64,000 nt of DNA from Poriferisodalis sp965262965. Lineage in GTDB: Bacteria; Actinomycetota; Acidimicrobiia; Acidimicrobiales; Poriferisodalaceae. A program made the position numbers and the translations under genes. Position 1 is the stretch's first letter; each line of letters begins with the position of its first letter. The notes under the pieces were generated by a model. The model was not told where the DNA came from. It saw nothing but the letters and a program-made list of their open reading frames with translations, and searched no databases. The DNA is taken from contig NZ_OZ253573.1 in assembly GCF_965262965.1 (NCBI RefSeq), positions 4,030,001 through 4,094,000 on the forward strand. Direction: 5' to 3'. Shown here piece by piece: positions 18,223 through 27,110 of this stretch.

Positions 18223-20216
18223 CGCGTTGTGGCCTCCGGCGCGGACGGGCCGTCGGGGGGCTGCACGTCGTCGTTGTCGGTCTCGTCGCTCGCTCCTGCG
18301 GCCAAGACTTCGGTGTAGCGAGGCTCGTTGGCCAGCAGTTCGGCGTGGGTTCCGTCGGCCACGATCCTGCCGTGCTCGATCAGCACTACTCGCTCGGCGA
18401 GGCTGATGGTCGAGAGCCGGTGCGCGATGACGATGGTGGTGCGGTCGGCCAGCAGGTCGACGAGGGCTTCGTGGATGGCGGCCTCGTGCGCGACATCGAT
18501 GGAGCTGGTGGCGTCGTCGAGGATCAGCACCGAAGGGTCGGCGACGAACGCGCGCGCGATGGCGATTCGCTGTCGCTGTCCGCCCGAGAGGTCGTAGCCC
18601 CGTTCGCCGACAACAGTGTCGTAGCCTTCGTCGAGTTCGGAGATGAAACCGTGGGCCTGCGCGGCGACCGCAGCAGCGACGACATCGGCCCGATCCGCGT
18701 CAGGCCTCCCGTAGGCGATGTTGTCGTGAATGCTGGCGGAGAACAAGAACGGCTCATCGGGCACGAACCCGACGGTGCGACGCAGGCTGTCGGCAGTGAT
18801 GTCGGTGATGTCGTGTCCGTCGACGGTGATGGCACCGCCTTGACGGTCGTAGAACCGCAGCAGCAGTCGCGCGAGCGTCGTCTTTCCGCAACCGGTGCGG
18901 CCCACCACAGCGACTCGCTCGCCGGCGCCGATGCGCAAACTCATGCCGTCGAACACCAGCGGCGCCGACCGCTCGGGCGCATCCACGCCGCCCACGGTCT
19001 CGGTGCCGTAGGCGAATCGCACGTCGTTGAACTCGACTTCGACGCCTGCCGTGTCGCCCGCGGCTGTCGTGCGTCGCGGCAAGCAGACTGCGCCGAGGCG
19101 ATCCGCTGCGAGCACCGGCTCGTCGAGTACTTCGAAGATGCGCTCGGAGGACGCTTTCGCGCGCTGACCCATGATGAACAGCATCCCGATGAATCGGAAC
19201 GGCGCCTGCAGGAGCACGATGTAGAGGTTGAAGGTGACGATGTCGCCGACGGTGAGCGAGCCGTTGATCACCTGATGCCCGCCGACCAGCAGCACGAGCG
19301 TCAGCGCGAGGCGCGGCAGATTCTCGATCACCGGTGTGTACGACGCCCGGGAGTTGTGCTGCACCAGGTTGGCCCAGCGCAGTCGTTGGGCTGCGGTCGC
19401 CATCGCTTCGACCTGGCGGGCCTCCGCGGCGAATGCCTTCACGACACGCACCCCGCTCACGCTCTCGTCGGTCACCGTGGCGACTTCGGCGTTACGGGAC
19501 TGGATGATCCACGACAGCGGGAACATAATCTTGCGCAGGCGCTGCCCCAGCACATAGACCGCGGGCATGGCCAGCATCGTGATGGCCGTCAGCGTCAGGC
19601 TGATCCACGCCATCAGCGAGATCGCCACCACGAAGCTCAGTAGCTGGACTGCGACGATGGGGGCAAAGGCCAGGAACATCTGGACTGAGCGGATGTCAGA
19701 GTTCGAGCGGGAGATGATCTCGCCGGTCTGCACCCGGTCGTAGAACGCGAACGACAAGCGGCTGAGGTGGTCGAACAGCAGGGCGCGCAGCTGGAACTCG
19801 ACGCGGTAGCCCATCGAGAACAGGCCGTTGCGGTAGGCGTAGGTGAACACGCCGCGTGCCACTCCGAGCGCGACGAGCGCGGCGACGTACGGCCACAATG
19901 TGCCCGACTCGCCGCCGACCTCTATCGGCAGCGCTGCATCGATGGCGTACCCCGCGACGCGGGGTGCCACGACCTGGGTGGTCATCGCGGCGATCGCAGC
20001 AAGCACGGCGATGACGATGCGCATCCGATGTCGTGCCAGCAGCGGTCCCAGGCGCCGGATCCAGCTCAGCGACCTGTCGGCCCGAATTGCATCCGCAGGT
20101 CCCGAGTCGGCCGACAGGTCGTCGAACGGCTCGGCGGGGGATGCATCGGTTCCCGCAGGCGCCAGCCGTGGCTGCGGCCCTGGCTTTGCGGGCGCAGAGG
20201 TCCCAGCTACCCGCAT
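18216..20216 (-). CDS. ABC exporter subunit, fused membrane and ATPase domains (degenerate site)
   Basis: A 666-residue half-transporter with a six-helix membrane domain from about residue 60. The ATPase domain has Walker A GRTGCGKTTL, signature LSGGQRQRIAIARAF and Walker B VLILDDATSSID. The residue after the Walker B aspartate is Asp rather than the catalytic Glu. This is a common sign of the non-hydrolysing half in asymmetric exporters such as TM287/288, a comparison from family knowledge. It is the first gene of a three-gene operon reading to 15200 and is divergent from the CNNM gene at 20420. Confidence 0.85.
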   Translation of the reverse strand: MRVAGTSAPAKPGPQPRLAPAGTDASPAEPFDDLSADSGPADAIRADRSLSWIRRLGPLLARHRMRIVIAVLAAIAAMTTQVVAPRVAGYAIDAALPIEVGGESGTLWPYVAALVALGVARGVFTYAYRNGLFSMGYRVEFQLRALLFDHLSRLSFAFYDRVQTGEIISRSNSDIRSVQMFLAFAPIVAVQLLSFVVAISLMAWISLTLTAITMLAMPAVYVLGQRLRKIMFPLSWIIQSRNAEVATVTDESVSGVRVVKAFAAEARQVEAMATAAQRLRWANLVQHNSRASYTPVIENLPRLALTLVLLVGGHQVINGSLTVGDIVTFNLYIVLLQAPFRFIGMLFIMGQRAKASSERIFEVLDEPVLAADRLGAVCLPRRTTAAGDTAGVEVEFNDVRFAYGTETVGGVDAPERSAPLVFDGMSLRIGAGERVAVVGRTGCGKTTLARLLLRFYDRQGGAITVDGHDITDITADSLRRTVGFVPDEPFLFSASIHDNIAYGRPDADRADVVAAAVAAQAHGFISELDEGYDTVVGERGYDLSGGQRQRIAIARAFVADPSVLILDDATSSIDVAHEAAIHEALVDLLADRTTIVIAHRLSTISLAERVVLIEHGRIVADGTHAELLANEPRYTEVLAAGASDETDNDDVQPPDGPSAPEATTRW

Positions 20217-20419
20217 CGAAGCGAGGCTACCGGCGCCCCCATTCAGCGAGCCGGAATCCGGCCCCGGAGTGTCACCGCGCGAAGAGACCTCTCGACCTTG
20301 GCGACGAACTTGTCAATGCCACCGCCGTCGAGGATCAATCCGACCGAACGCGGCCATCGCGAGGACCACCGATACGGTTGCGGTACCCATCAGGCGATTC
20401 GGAGGTGAACGCAACCGGC

Positions 20420-21753
20420 ATGACGCTGGCAACCGCAGCAGGGCTGGCGCTGGTCGTCGTGCTCATTGCGCTGAACGGGGTATTTGTGGCAGGGGAGTTC
20501 TCTCTGCTCGCGGTGGACACGTCCGAGGTGGATGTGAAGGCGGGAGCGGGCAATCGCCGGGCACGTGCCGTTCGAGCGCTGCTGCGACGGCTCAGCTTCC
20601 ATCTCGGCGGGGCGCAACTCGGCATCACGCTGACGTCGCTGGTGCTGGGCATCATCGCCGAGGGCACCATCGGCGAACTGCTCGTTCGGGCGCTTGGTTC
20701 GTGGGCCGAGCCGGCCGTTGCTGCCGCAGCAATCTCGGTGGTCGCCATTGCGCTGGTTGCAGTTACGCAGATGGTGTTCGGCGAGCTGCTGCCCAAGAAC
20801 TTGGCGGTGTCGCGCCCACTCGGTGTCAGTACTGCGCTGGCGCCCGTGCTTCGGCTGTACGGGATCATCGCTGCACCGGTGACGCTGCTGTTCAACGGGA
20901 TCGCCAACGCCACCGTGCGGGCGCTGGGCTTGCGGCCGACCGAGGAGCTGCGGATCGTTCGGACCCGCACGAGCTCGAGTACGTGGTGCGCTCGTCGAGG
21001 CACCGAACGCTCAGTGACGCGCAGGCCGCGTTGCTCGTGCGGACACTGCGGCTGGGCCGCAAGGACGCGGCGGATGCGCTCACGCCCCGTACGGCCATGT
21101 CGTCGCTGGCCGCCGGTGCCACTCTCGACGATCTCGTCGAGTTGGCGCGCTCGAGCGGCCATTCGCGGTTTCCGGTGCTGGGCACCAGCAGTGACGACGT
21201 GCTCGGTATCGCCGAGGTGCGCGATGTCTTCCAGATAGCGCCCCCTGACCGCCCGGGCACCACCGTCGAAGCCATCATGCGCCCTGTTGTCGTCGTGGCG
21301 GAGAGCCGCAAGCTCGACGGCGTCATGGCCGACATGACTACGGCGGGCTCCCGGCTGTGCGTTGTCGTGGACGAGCACGGTGGCACCGCAGGGATCCTGA
21401 CGCGCGAGGACATCGCCGAGGAGCTGGTGGGCGACATCGCCGACGAGTTCGACGAACCAGCCATGCTCACGCCGCGCCGGCGCGGCCGGGCGATCGTGCT
21501 GTCCGGCACCACGACGCTCGACGAGCTCGAGGAGGCAACCGGCCTCGCGGCGCCCGAAGGCCCTTACGAAACGCTGGCCGGTTTCACCCTTCAGTGCTTC
21601 GGCGAGATACCGCCGATTGGCGCCGTTGCTGAGTGGGATGGCTGGCGATTGCAGATCACCGACCGCGACCGCCTCCGCATCGCCGGTGTGCTGGTGAAGG
21701 CGCCCGAGCCCGATGGCGTCGAGGGTCTGGGGCTTGGAGGGCAGACATCGTGA
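20420..21753 (+). pseudogene. CNNM/CBS-domain (HlyC/CorC) protein, interrupted by a frameshift
   Basis: Two frames together make one CNNM-type protein. The first frame (20420 to about 20955) encodes the DUF21 membrane domain (LIALNGVFVAGEFSLLAV, FGELLPKNLAVSRPL). The second frame (about 20960 to 21753) resumes with HELEYVVRSSRHRTLSDAQ and encodes paired CBS domains and a CorC-type C-terminal domain. Translation crosses frame in GTTCGGACCCGCACGAG near 20955, as if one base were missing. It may be a real mutation or a sequencing error. These proteins are implicated in divalent-cation transport or membrane repair. The intact paralogue follows with a GTGA overlap. Confidence 0.7.
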
Positions 21754-22850
21754 CCGTGCTGGCGATCATCGTGAGCCTCGTGCTCATCGTGTTCAACGGC
21801 GGATTCGTCGCGGCCGAGTTCGGCCTCATTGGCGCGAAGCGAGCCGTTGTCGATGCGCGGGCGGCAGATCGCAAGCCTGCTGCGCTGGCTGCACAGCGCA
21901 TGCAGTCCGATGTGCTCACCACGCTCGGGGGAGCGCAGCTGGGCATCACGTTGTGCTCGCTCGCCGTCGGTCGCCTTGCCGAGCCAGCGATCTCAGCGCT
22001 GATCGAGAGCGCTTTGGAGGGCATTGTCGAGCTTCCCGACACCGTTCTGCACTCGGTGGGCTTCGGCGTCGCGCTCGGCGCGGTGGCAATGGTGCACATG
22101 GTGGTCGGCGAGATGGTTCCAAAGAATCTGGCGCTGATCGGGCCCGAGCGGACGCTGTTCGTGCTCGCCCGCCCGATGGCGGCCTACCTGGTGCTCGCCC
22201 GGCCAGTGGTGCGCTCGCTGCTTGCGGTGTCCAACGGTGTCTTGCGGGCGCTGCGAATCGAGCCGACGACCGAACTCGCTGACACTGCCACCCCCGCAGA
22301 GCTGGGGTACATGGTTCGCGACTCGTACGACGAGGGACATATCGCTGCGGCCGAACGCGAGCTCATCGAACGAGCGCTTCGCTTCGGCGCGGCCACCGTG
22401 AGCGAGGCGATGGCGCCCGTCAGCGACGTGGCGGCCGTGCGGCTCGCCGACACGGTCACCGATACAGAGCAGCAGTTCGCGAGAACAGGCCGTACGCGGC
22501 TGGTCGTGTTCGGAGACAGCGCCGACGACGTCCGCGGGATGCTGCACAGCAACGATCTTGCAGTGGCGTCCCCCACGGGTGCCGCCGATCTGGCTGACGC
22601 CGACCGTCGCGCCACAGCCCGGCCGCCGATCGGCCGGGGGCTCGTGCGTCAGATGCTGCGATTCGAACCGACGACGACGCTCGACGAGGCGCTGCGCCGC
22701 ATGCAGCGCACGCGGATCCATCTAGCGGTCGTCGCGGACGAGTCGCGACGGACGTTGGGCGTGGTGACACTCGACGACGTGCTGCGCGGCCTCCTCGGCG
22801 ATCCGCCCGCGACCGTCACATCGCCCGAGAGCTCAGGTACGGCTGGCTAG
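21750..22850 (+). CDS. CNNM/CBS-domain (HlyC/CorC) membrane protein
   Basis: A 366-residue paralogue of the upstream protein. It has an N-terminal DUF21 membrane domain (LIVFNGGFVAAEFGLIGA, LGGAQLGITLCSLAVG, VGEMVPKNLALIGPE) and two CBS motifs, the second in IHLAVVADESRRTLGVVTLDDVLRGL. The GTG start overlaps the preceding stop (GTGA) and has a GGAGGG site nearby. Its stop is interlocked with that of fabI in a shared CTAG. The C-terminal CorC domain of the neighbour is absent. Probably a membrane cation-transport or envelope-stress protein. Confidence 0.8.
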   Translation: MTVLAIIVSLVLIVFNGGFVAAEFGLIGAKRAVVDARAADRKPAALAAQRMQSDVLTTLGGAQLGITLCSLAVGRLAEPAISALIESALEGIVELPDTVLHSVGFGVALGAVAMVHMVVGEMVPKNLALIGPERTLFVLARPMAAYLVLARPVVRSLLAVSNGVLRALRIEPTTELADTATPAELGYMVRDSYDEGHIAAAERELIERALRFGAATVSEAMAPVSDVAAVRLADTVTDTEQQFARTGRTRLVVFGDSADDVRGMLHSNDLAVASPTGAADLADADRRATARPPIGRGLVRQMLRFEPTTTLDEALRRMQRTRIHLAVVADESRRTLGVVTLDDVLRGLLGDPPATVTSPESSGTAG

Positions 22851-23641
22851 GCGCCTATGGCGTGGTAGCCGCCGTCGACGTGAAGAATCTCGCCGGTGGT
22901 GCTGGCGAACCAGTCCGACATGAGCGCGAGCGTGCTGCGTGCCACGGGCTCGCTGTCACCGATGTCCCAGCCCAGCGGAGCGCGTGCTTCCCACGCTTCC
23001 TCGAATTCGGCGAACCCAGGGATCGACTTGGCTGCCATGGTGCGGATGGGCCCGGCCGAGACCAGATTCACCCGGATGCCCTGCGGTCCGAGTGACTTTG
23101 CCAGGTACCGCGCCGTCGACTCGAAGGCGGCCTTCGCCACGCCCATCCAGTCGTAGACGGGCCACGCCACGCTCGCATCGAACGTCAGGCCCACCACCGA
23201 GCCCTTCGCCTCGGCCAGCAGCGGTGCCATTGGTGACGCCAGCGCGGCGAGGCTGTACGCAGAGATGTGCATCGCGGTGGACACGTCCTCCCACGGTGCG
23301 TTGAGGAAGTTCCCGCCCAGACAGCTCGCCGGGGCGAAGCCGATGGCGTGCAGCAGCCCGTCCAAGCGGCCCCAGCGCTGCGTCAGGTCGTCGCGCACCG
23401 AGGAGATCTCGTCGGGAGAGGTGACGTCGAGCGGCAGCACATCGCATGCGGAAGGCAGCTTGCGGGCGGTGCGCTCGGTCAGACGCAAGCCCCGACCAGC
23501 GCCGGTCAGCACGATCTCCGCGCCTTGCTCCTGGGCCAGCCGGGCCACGTTGAACGCCAGCGACGCGTCCGTCAGCACGCCCGTGATGAGCAGCTTCTTG
23601 CCCTCCACGATGCCTTTGCCAGCTCTGGCGCCATCAGCCAT
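22847..23641 (-). CDS. fabI: Enoyl-ACP reductase, InhA/FabI type
   Basis: A 264-residue short-chain dehydrogenase family enzyme that reduces enoyl-ACP in fatty-acid elongation. The N-terminal nucleotide-binding start is LLITGVLTDASLAFNVARLA. The catalytic Tyr-x6-Lys is YDWMGVAKAAFES, close to the mycobacterial InhA pattern. VSAGPIRTMAAKSIPGF matches the substrate-loop region of FabI/InhA. ATG 23641 has a GGGAG site upstream. The frame extends to 24103 only as chance overlap with npdG. Confidence 0.9.
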   Translation of the reverse strand: MADGARAGKGIVEGKKLLITGVLTDASLAFNVARLAQEQGAEIVLTGAGRGLRLTERTARKLPSACDVLPLDVTSPDEISSVRDDLTQRWGRLDGLLHAIGFAPASCLGGNFLNAPWEDVSTAMHISAYSLAALASPMAPLLAEAKGSVVGLTFDASVAWPVYDWMGVAKAAFESTARYLAKSLGPQGIRVNLVSAGPIRTMAAKSIPGFAEFEEAWEARAPLGWDIGDSEPVARSTLALMSDWFASTTGEILHVDGGYHAIGA

Positions 23642-23783
23642 GTGCACGCTCCCGTTCGGTGGCACGCGGGCCACCCTCGTGGGATGCCCATTGCCGGAAG
23701 CTAGCGCTCGGCCGCAGGCCCGCTCGTGCTGCGGACCCATGCGCTCATTGTCGGATCCGCCGACTGCCCATACCGTTGCACCC

Positions 23784-24593
23784 GTGGCACCAGACACGAC
23801 GGGCAACGGGACCGCTGAGGGCATCGGCGTGTCTTCGATCGCACCCATCGACACCGAGCCGACGCGCATCGGCATTATCGGCGGCACCGGCCCTGCCGGA
23901 GCAGCGCTGGCCGCTCGGCTCGCCGACATCGGCTGCGTCATCACGCTGGGATCGCGTTCGAAGTACCGCTCGATGGAAGTGGTCGACAACATCATCGACC
24001 TCTGGCCCGATCGGCACCTGCGCATCCACCCGGGCGACAACAGCGCGGCGGCGGCCGAGCCGACAGTGGCGATCGCCACACCTTGGGACGCCGCCGCGAT
24101 CACCGCGAGAGGCGTCGGTGATCAACTGCGGGGCAAGATCGTCGCGACCATGTCGAACGCGCTCGCGCGAGTCGACGACGAATTCGTGCCGCTCATCCCG
24201 CCGCGTGGCTCGGTAGCGGCCTCGGTGCAGGCAACGCTGCCCGATTCACGGGTGGCGGCTGCGCTGCAGCATGTGCCGGCCACCGAACTCGGAAACCTTG
24301 ACGAGCCCCTCCACGGTGACATCCTCATCTGCAGCGACTACCGGGAAGCCACCTGGCACATCGCCGAGATCGTCGACCGCATTCCGGGAGCGCGGGCGCT
24401 GGACTGCGGGAACCTCTCGAACGCCACCGCGATCGAGGCCTTCACGGCAGTGTTGTTGCAGCTAAACACGCGGTACCGCTCGCGGGTGGCGCTGCGCCTC
24501 GTGGGCCTGGACCACGTTCCGATCAGCGAGCTCGGCGGCGGGCCGAGCCCCGAACCGGTCGCCGACGAGACCGCCGGGGCCCCACGGCGCTGA
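23784..24593 (+). CDS. npdG: NADPH-dependent F420 reductase
   Basis: A protein of about 269 residues. A variable N-terminal leader of 30 residues is followed by the Rossmann motif RIGIIGGTGPAGAALA, then TLGSRSKYRSMEVV for the NADP phosphate and VATMSNALARVDDEFVPL. This is the pattern of F420:NADP oxidoreductases, which pass hydride between NADPH and cofactor F420. GTG 23784 is chosen because TACCGT (23771-23776) lies 7 bases upstream; GTG 23829 is an alternative. It implies an F420-using organism. Confidence 0.85.
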   Translation: MAPDTTGNGTAEGIGVSSIAPIDTEPTRIGIIGGTGPAGAALAARLADIGCVITLGSRSKYRSMEVVDNIIDLWPDRHLRIHPGDNSAAAAEPTVAIATPWDAAAITARGVGDQLRGKIVATMSNALARVDDEFVPLIPPRGSVAASVQATLPDSRVAAALQHVPATELGNLDEPLHGDILICSDYREATWHIAEIVDRIPGARALDCGNLSNATAIEAFTAVLLQLNTRYRSRVALRLVGLDHVPISELGGGPSPEPVADETAGAPRR

Positions 24594-24686
24594 ACCTCCG
24601 CAGGGAGGATCGACGCCTCGTTCGACCGGTGGACGACGTCGGGGCGGTGTTGGCGGGGTGATCCCCATACGCGAATTGAGCGTCTG

Positions 24687-25805
24687 ATGCGGCTCTATGA
24701 GACTCGGCAACGCCGCATCGTGGAGTTGCGCGCTGGGGCCGGTGACACCGTGCGCATGTACGTCTGCGGCATCACGCCCTACGACGCGACGCATGTGGGC
24801 CACGCCGCGACGTTCCTGGCGTACGACGTGTTGCGGCGTCGGCTGCACGATCAAGGCTGCCGAACGCACTGCGTGCGAAACATCACCGACGTGGACGACG
24901 ATCTTCTGGCCCGCGCCCGTGCCATGGGCGTTCACTACCTGGATCTGGCAGCTGGCTCGCTCGCGGCATTCGACGCGGACATGTCCGCACTCGGGTTGCT
25001 GCGGGCCGACAGCGAGCCCCGGGCGACTTCGGCGATCTCGGAGATTCGACGTCTGATCGGCCAGTTGGCGGACAAAGGGCACGCGTATCGCAGCGGCGAC
25101 GCGGTCTACTTCGATGTCTCGACAGCGGCCCGCTTCGGAGAGCTCTGCGGCCTCGACCGCGCCCAGATGCTGGAGGTGGCGCTCGGGCAAGGCGGCCGGC
25201 CTGAAGACCCCCACAAGCGAGACCCGCTGGATTTCGTTCTCTGGCAGCGCTCGGCGCCAGGCGAGCCGGAATGGTCGTCGCTGTGGGGCCCCGGGCGGCC
25301 GGGCTGGCACGTGGAATGCTCAGCGCTTGCCTTGGCGCATCTCGGGCACACGATCGATGTTCACGGCGGCGGGAGCGACCTCGTGTTCCCGCATCACGAA
25401 TGCTCCAAGGCTCAATCAGAAGCCGCAACCGGCCAGCCGTTCGTGCGGCATTGGATGCACGCCGCGATGGTGCGCAACGAGGGCCACAAGATGTCCAAGT
25501 CGGCCGGAAACCTCGTGTTCGTGTCCGATCTTCGGGAACGCACCGAGCCGATGGCGCTGCGTCTGGCATTGCTCGATGAGCACTACCGCACCGACTGGGA
25601 CTGGTCCGAACGCCGGATTGCCGAGGCTGCGAAGCGCCTTGAGCGCTGGCGGGCAGCGGGCCGGGGCGATGGTGCGCTGGCCAGCGTGCGTCAGTGTCTT
25701 GACGACGACCTCGACACGCCCGGTGCGCTCGCAGCAATCGACGCGGCAGCCCAAGCCTGCGAGGGTGTCAGTGACGCAGCGGCGCTGCTGGGAGTGGTGC
25801 TCTGA
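24687..25805 (+). CDS. mshC: Cysteine:GlcN-Ins ligase, mycothiol biosynthesis
   Basis: A 372-residue class I aminoacyl-tRNA-synthetase-like enzyme. The HIGH-type region MYVCGITPYDATHVGHA, the HVECSALAL and GGGSDLVFPHHECSKAQ zinc-associated segments and the KMSKS loop (GHKMSKSAGNLV) are all present. The GITPYDATH form of the first motif and the short C-terminus favour MshC over cysteinyl-tRNA synthetase. It would ligate cysteine to glucosaminyl-inositol. CysS remains the alternative. The ATG follows a gap of 93 bp without other features. Confidence 0.85.
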   Translation: MRLYETRQRRIVELRAGAGDTVRMYVCGITPYDATHVGHAATFLAYDVLRRRLHDQGCRTHCVRNITDVDDDLLARARAMGVHYLDLAAGSLAAFDADMSALGLLRADSEPRATSAISEIRRLIGQLADKGHAYRSGDAVYFDVSTAARFGELCGLDRAQMLEVALGQGGRPEDPHKRDPLDFVLWQRSAPGEPEWSSLWGPGRPGWHVECSALALAHLGHTIDVHGGGSDLVFPHHECSKAQSEAATGQPFVRHWMHAAMVRNEGHKMSKSAGNLVFVSDLRERTEPMALRLALLDEHYRTDWDWSERRIAEAAKRLERWRAAGRGDGALASVRQCLDDDLDTPGALAAIDAAAQACEGVSDAAALLGVVL

Positions 25806-25860
25806 GGCATCGCGTCGTTCGTCGCAGGCCCCAGCAGGCACCCCGGTAGCCTCAGCTCAA

Positions 25861-26514
25861 ATGCCCGAGCCGTCGGAATCAGGGGCCGATGCGGCCGATC
25901 TCGGCACTGTCGGTCGTGACGATGTTGGCCCTTCGGGTGACCTTGGGTTGGCCGATGTCCGAGACGAGCTTCCCGCCGAGGGGGACCGCGGATTTGTCGG
26001 CGCCTACAAGTTCCCCGACAATTCGCGACGCCGCATCACCGGCGCGCTGTGCTTCGCGGTCGGGGTGTGGGCGGCCACAGCCGCCTTTGCAGCGGACTCC
26101 GATGCCGTCCTGCTCAATGGAGGGGTCGCCGTCGGAGGGATCGCGCTGGCGCTGGCGGGGCTGTACCAATTCGCCGCCGGACGCCGCTTTGGCGTCAACG
26201 AGAACGAAGCGCTTGTCGCGGCAGTGACCGACGTCGGCTTCGCCGTCGGACATGCGAGCGCGCAGCTCGGATGGCGAGGCTGGCTCAGCCGTCCGACGTG
26301 GCGAGTGCTCGTGTATTCCGCGGAGGACCCGCCGGAACGCCGCGGCTTGGTCATGGTGGATGCGCTCAATGGAGCGGTACTCGAGCGCTGGGTCGAGGAC
26401 AATCCCGAGGACTGGATCGAGACGGCGCCGCAGTCCCCATCGTCGGACGAGCCAACCGCAGTGCAGCCCGAGGCCGCGACGGCGATGCCGGATGAACCTG
26501 GCGGTGGTGTGTAG
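25861..26514 (+). CDS. Two-helix membrane protein, unknown function
   Basis: A 217-residue protein with an acidic N-terminal region (residues 1-40) and two membrane helices at about 60-78 (ITGALCFAVGVWAATAAFA) and 84-104 (LLNGGVAVGGIALALAGLY). A cytoplasmic C-terminal domain of about 80 residues carries WRVLVYSAEDPPERRGLVM and an acidic tail. It stops 2 bp before the phosphatidyltransferase gene, so the two are probably cotranscribed. That suggests a role in membrane lipid metabolism, but I see no enzyme motif. Confidence 0.65.
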   Translation: MPEPSESGADAADLGTVGRDDVGPSGDLGLADVRDELPAEGDRGFVGAYKFPDNSRRRITGALCFAVGVWAATAAFAADSDAVLLNGGVAVGGIALALAGLYQFAAGRRFGVNENEALVAAVTDVGFAVGHASAQLGWRGWLSRPTWRVLVYSAEDPPERRGLVMVDALNGAVLERWVEDNPEDWIETAPQSPSSDEPTAVQPEAATAMPDEPGGGV

Positions 26515-26516
26515 CC

Positions 26517-27110
26517 GTGTTTGACGGCATGTTCCGCAAGGGCGTCGACGGCGTCACAGCGCCGATCGGGCGCGGACTCGCCGCGATCGGCCTGAGTGCC
26601 GACATGCTCACCGCCGGCGGCTTGGTGATGTCGGGTGCCAGCGCTGTCGCGATCGGCTCGGGTCGTCTGGGCCTCGGCACGGCGTTTCTCGTGGTAACCG
26701 CGCTCGCCGACCTCTTCGACGGCCCGGTAGCGGTCGCACGCGGCACCTCGTCGAGCCGCGGCGCCTTCTTCGACTCGACTGCAGACCGAGTGACCGACGG
26801 CTTGCTGCTGGGCGGCATCGCCTGGTACCTCGCCTCCGAGCACGGCGGGCACATCGCTGTGCTGCCAATGGCCGTGCTGGGTGTCAGCGCAGTCATTTCC
26901 TACGAGCGCGCAAAGGCCGAGCTGCTGGGCTTCGTCGCAAAGGGCGGCCTCATGGAGCGCGCTGAGCGCACAGTGGTGCTTGCGGTGGCGGTGGCGTTCG
27001 AAGTGCTGCTGATCCCGCTGCTGTGGGTGCTGCTGGTGCTCTCTGTGGTGACTGCCGTGACGCGCTTCGCGAAGGTGTGGCGCCAGGCCAGCGCTTCGCC
27101 GTCGAAGTGA
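26517..27110 (+). CDS. pgsA: CDP-alcohol phosphatidyltransferase (PI-phosphate synthase-like)
   Basis: A 197-residue polytopic membrane enzyme. The CDP-alcohol signature reads D-LF-DG-PV-A-V, then eight residues, G-AFF-D-STA-D at about residues 63-87. All four aspartates and both glycines are present, but the arginine usually after the alanine is valine. The position beside acyltransferase and PimA-like genes suggests synthesis of phosphatidylinositol phosphate for PIM lipids. GTGA overlap with the next gene shows translational coupling. Confidence 0.75.
   Translation: MFDGMFRKGVDGVTAPIGRGLAAIGLSADMLTAGGLVMSGASAVAIGSGRLGLGTAFLVVTALADLFDGPVAVARGTSSSRGAFFDSTADRVTDGLLLGGIAWYLASEHGGHIAVLPMAVLGVSAVISYERAKAELLGFVAKGGLMERAERTVVLAVAVAFEVLLIPLLWVLLVLSVVTAVTRFAKVWRQASASPSK

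Noticed and set aside
18081..19643. 520-codon plus-strand frame opposite the ABC exporter genes
   Set aside because: Antisense shadow; the minus-strand proteins have all ABC motifs.
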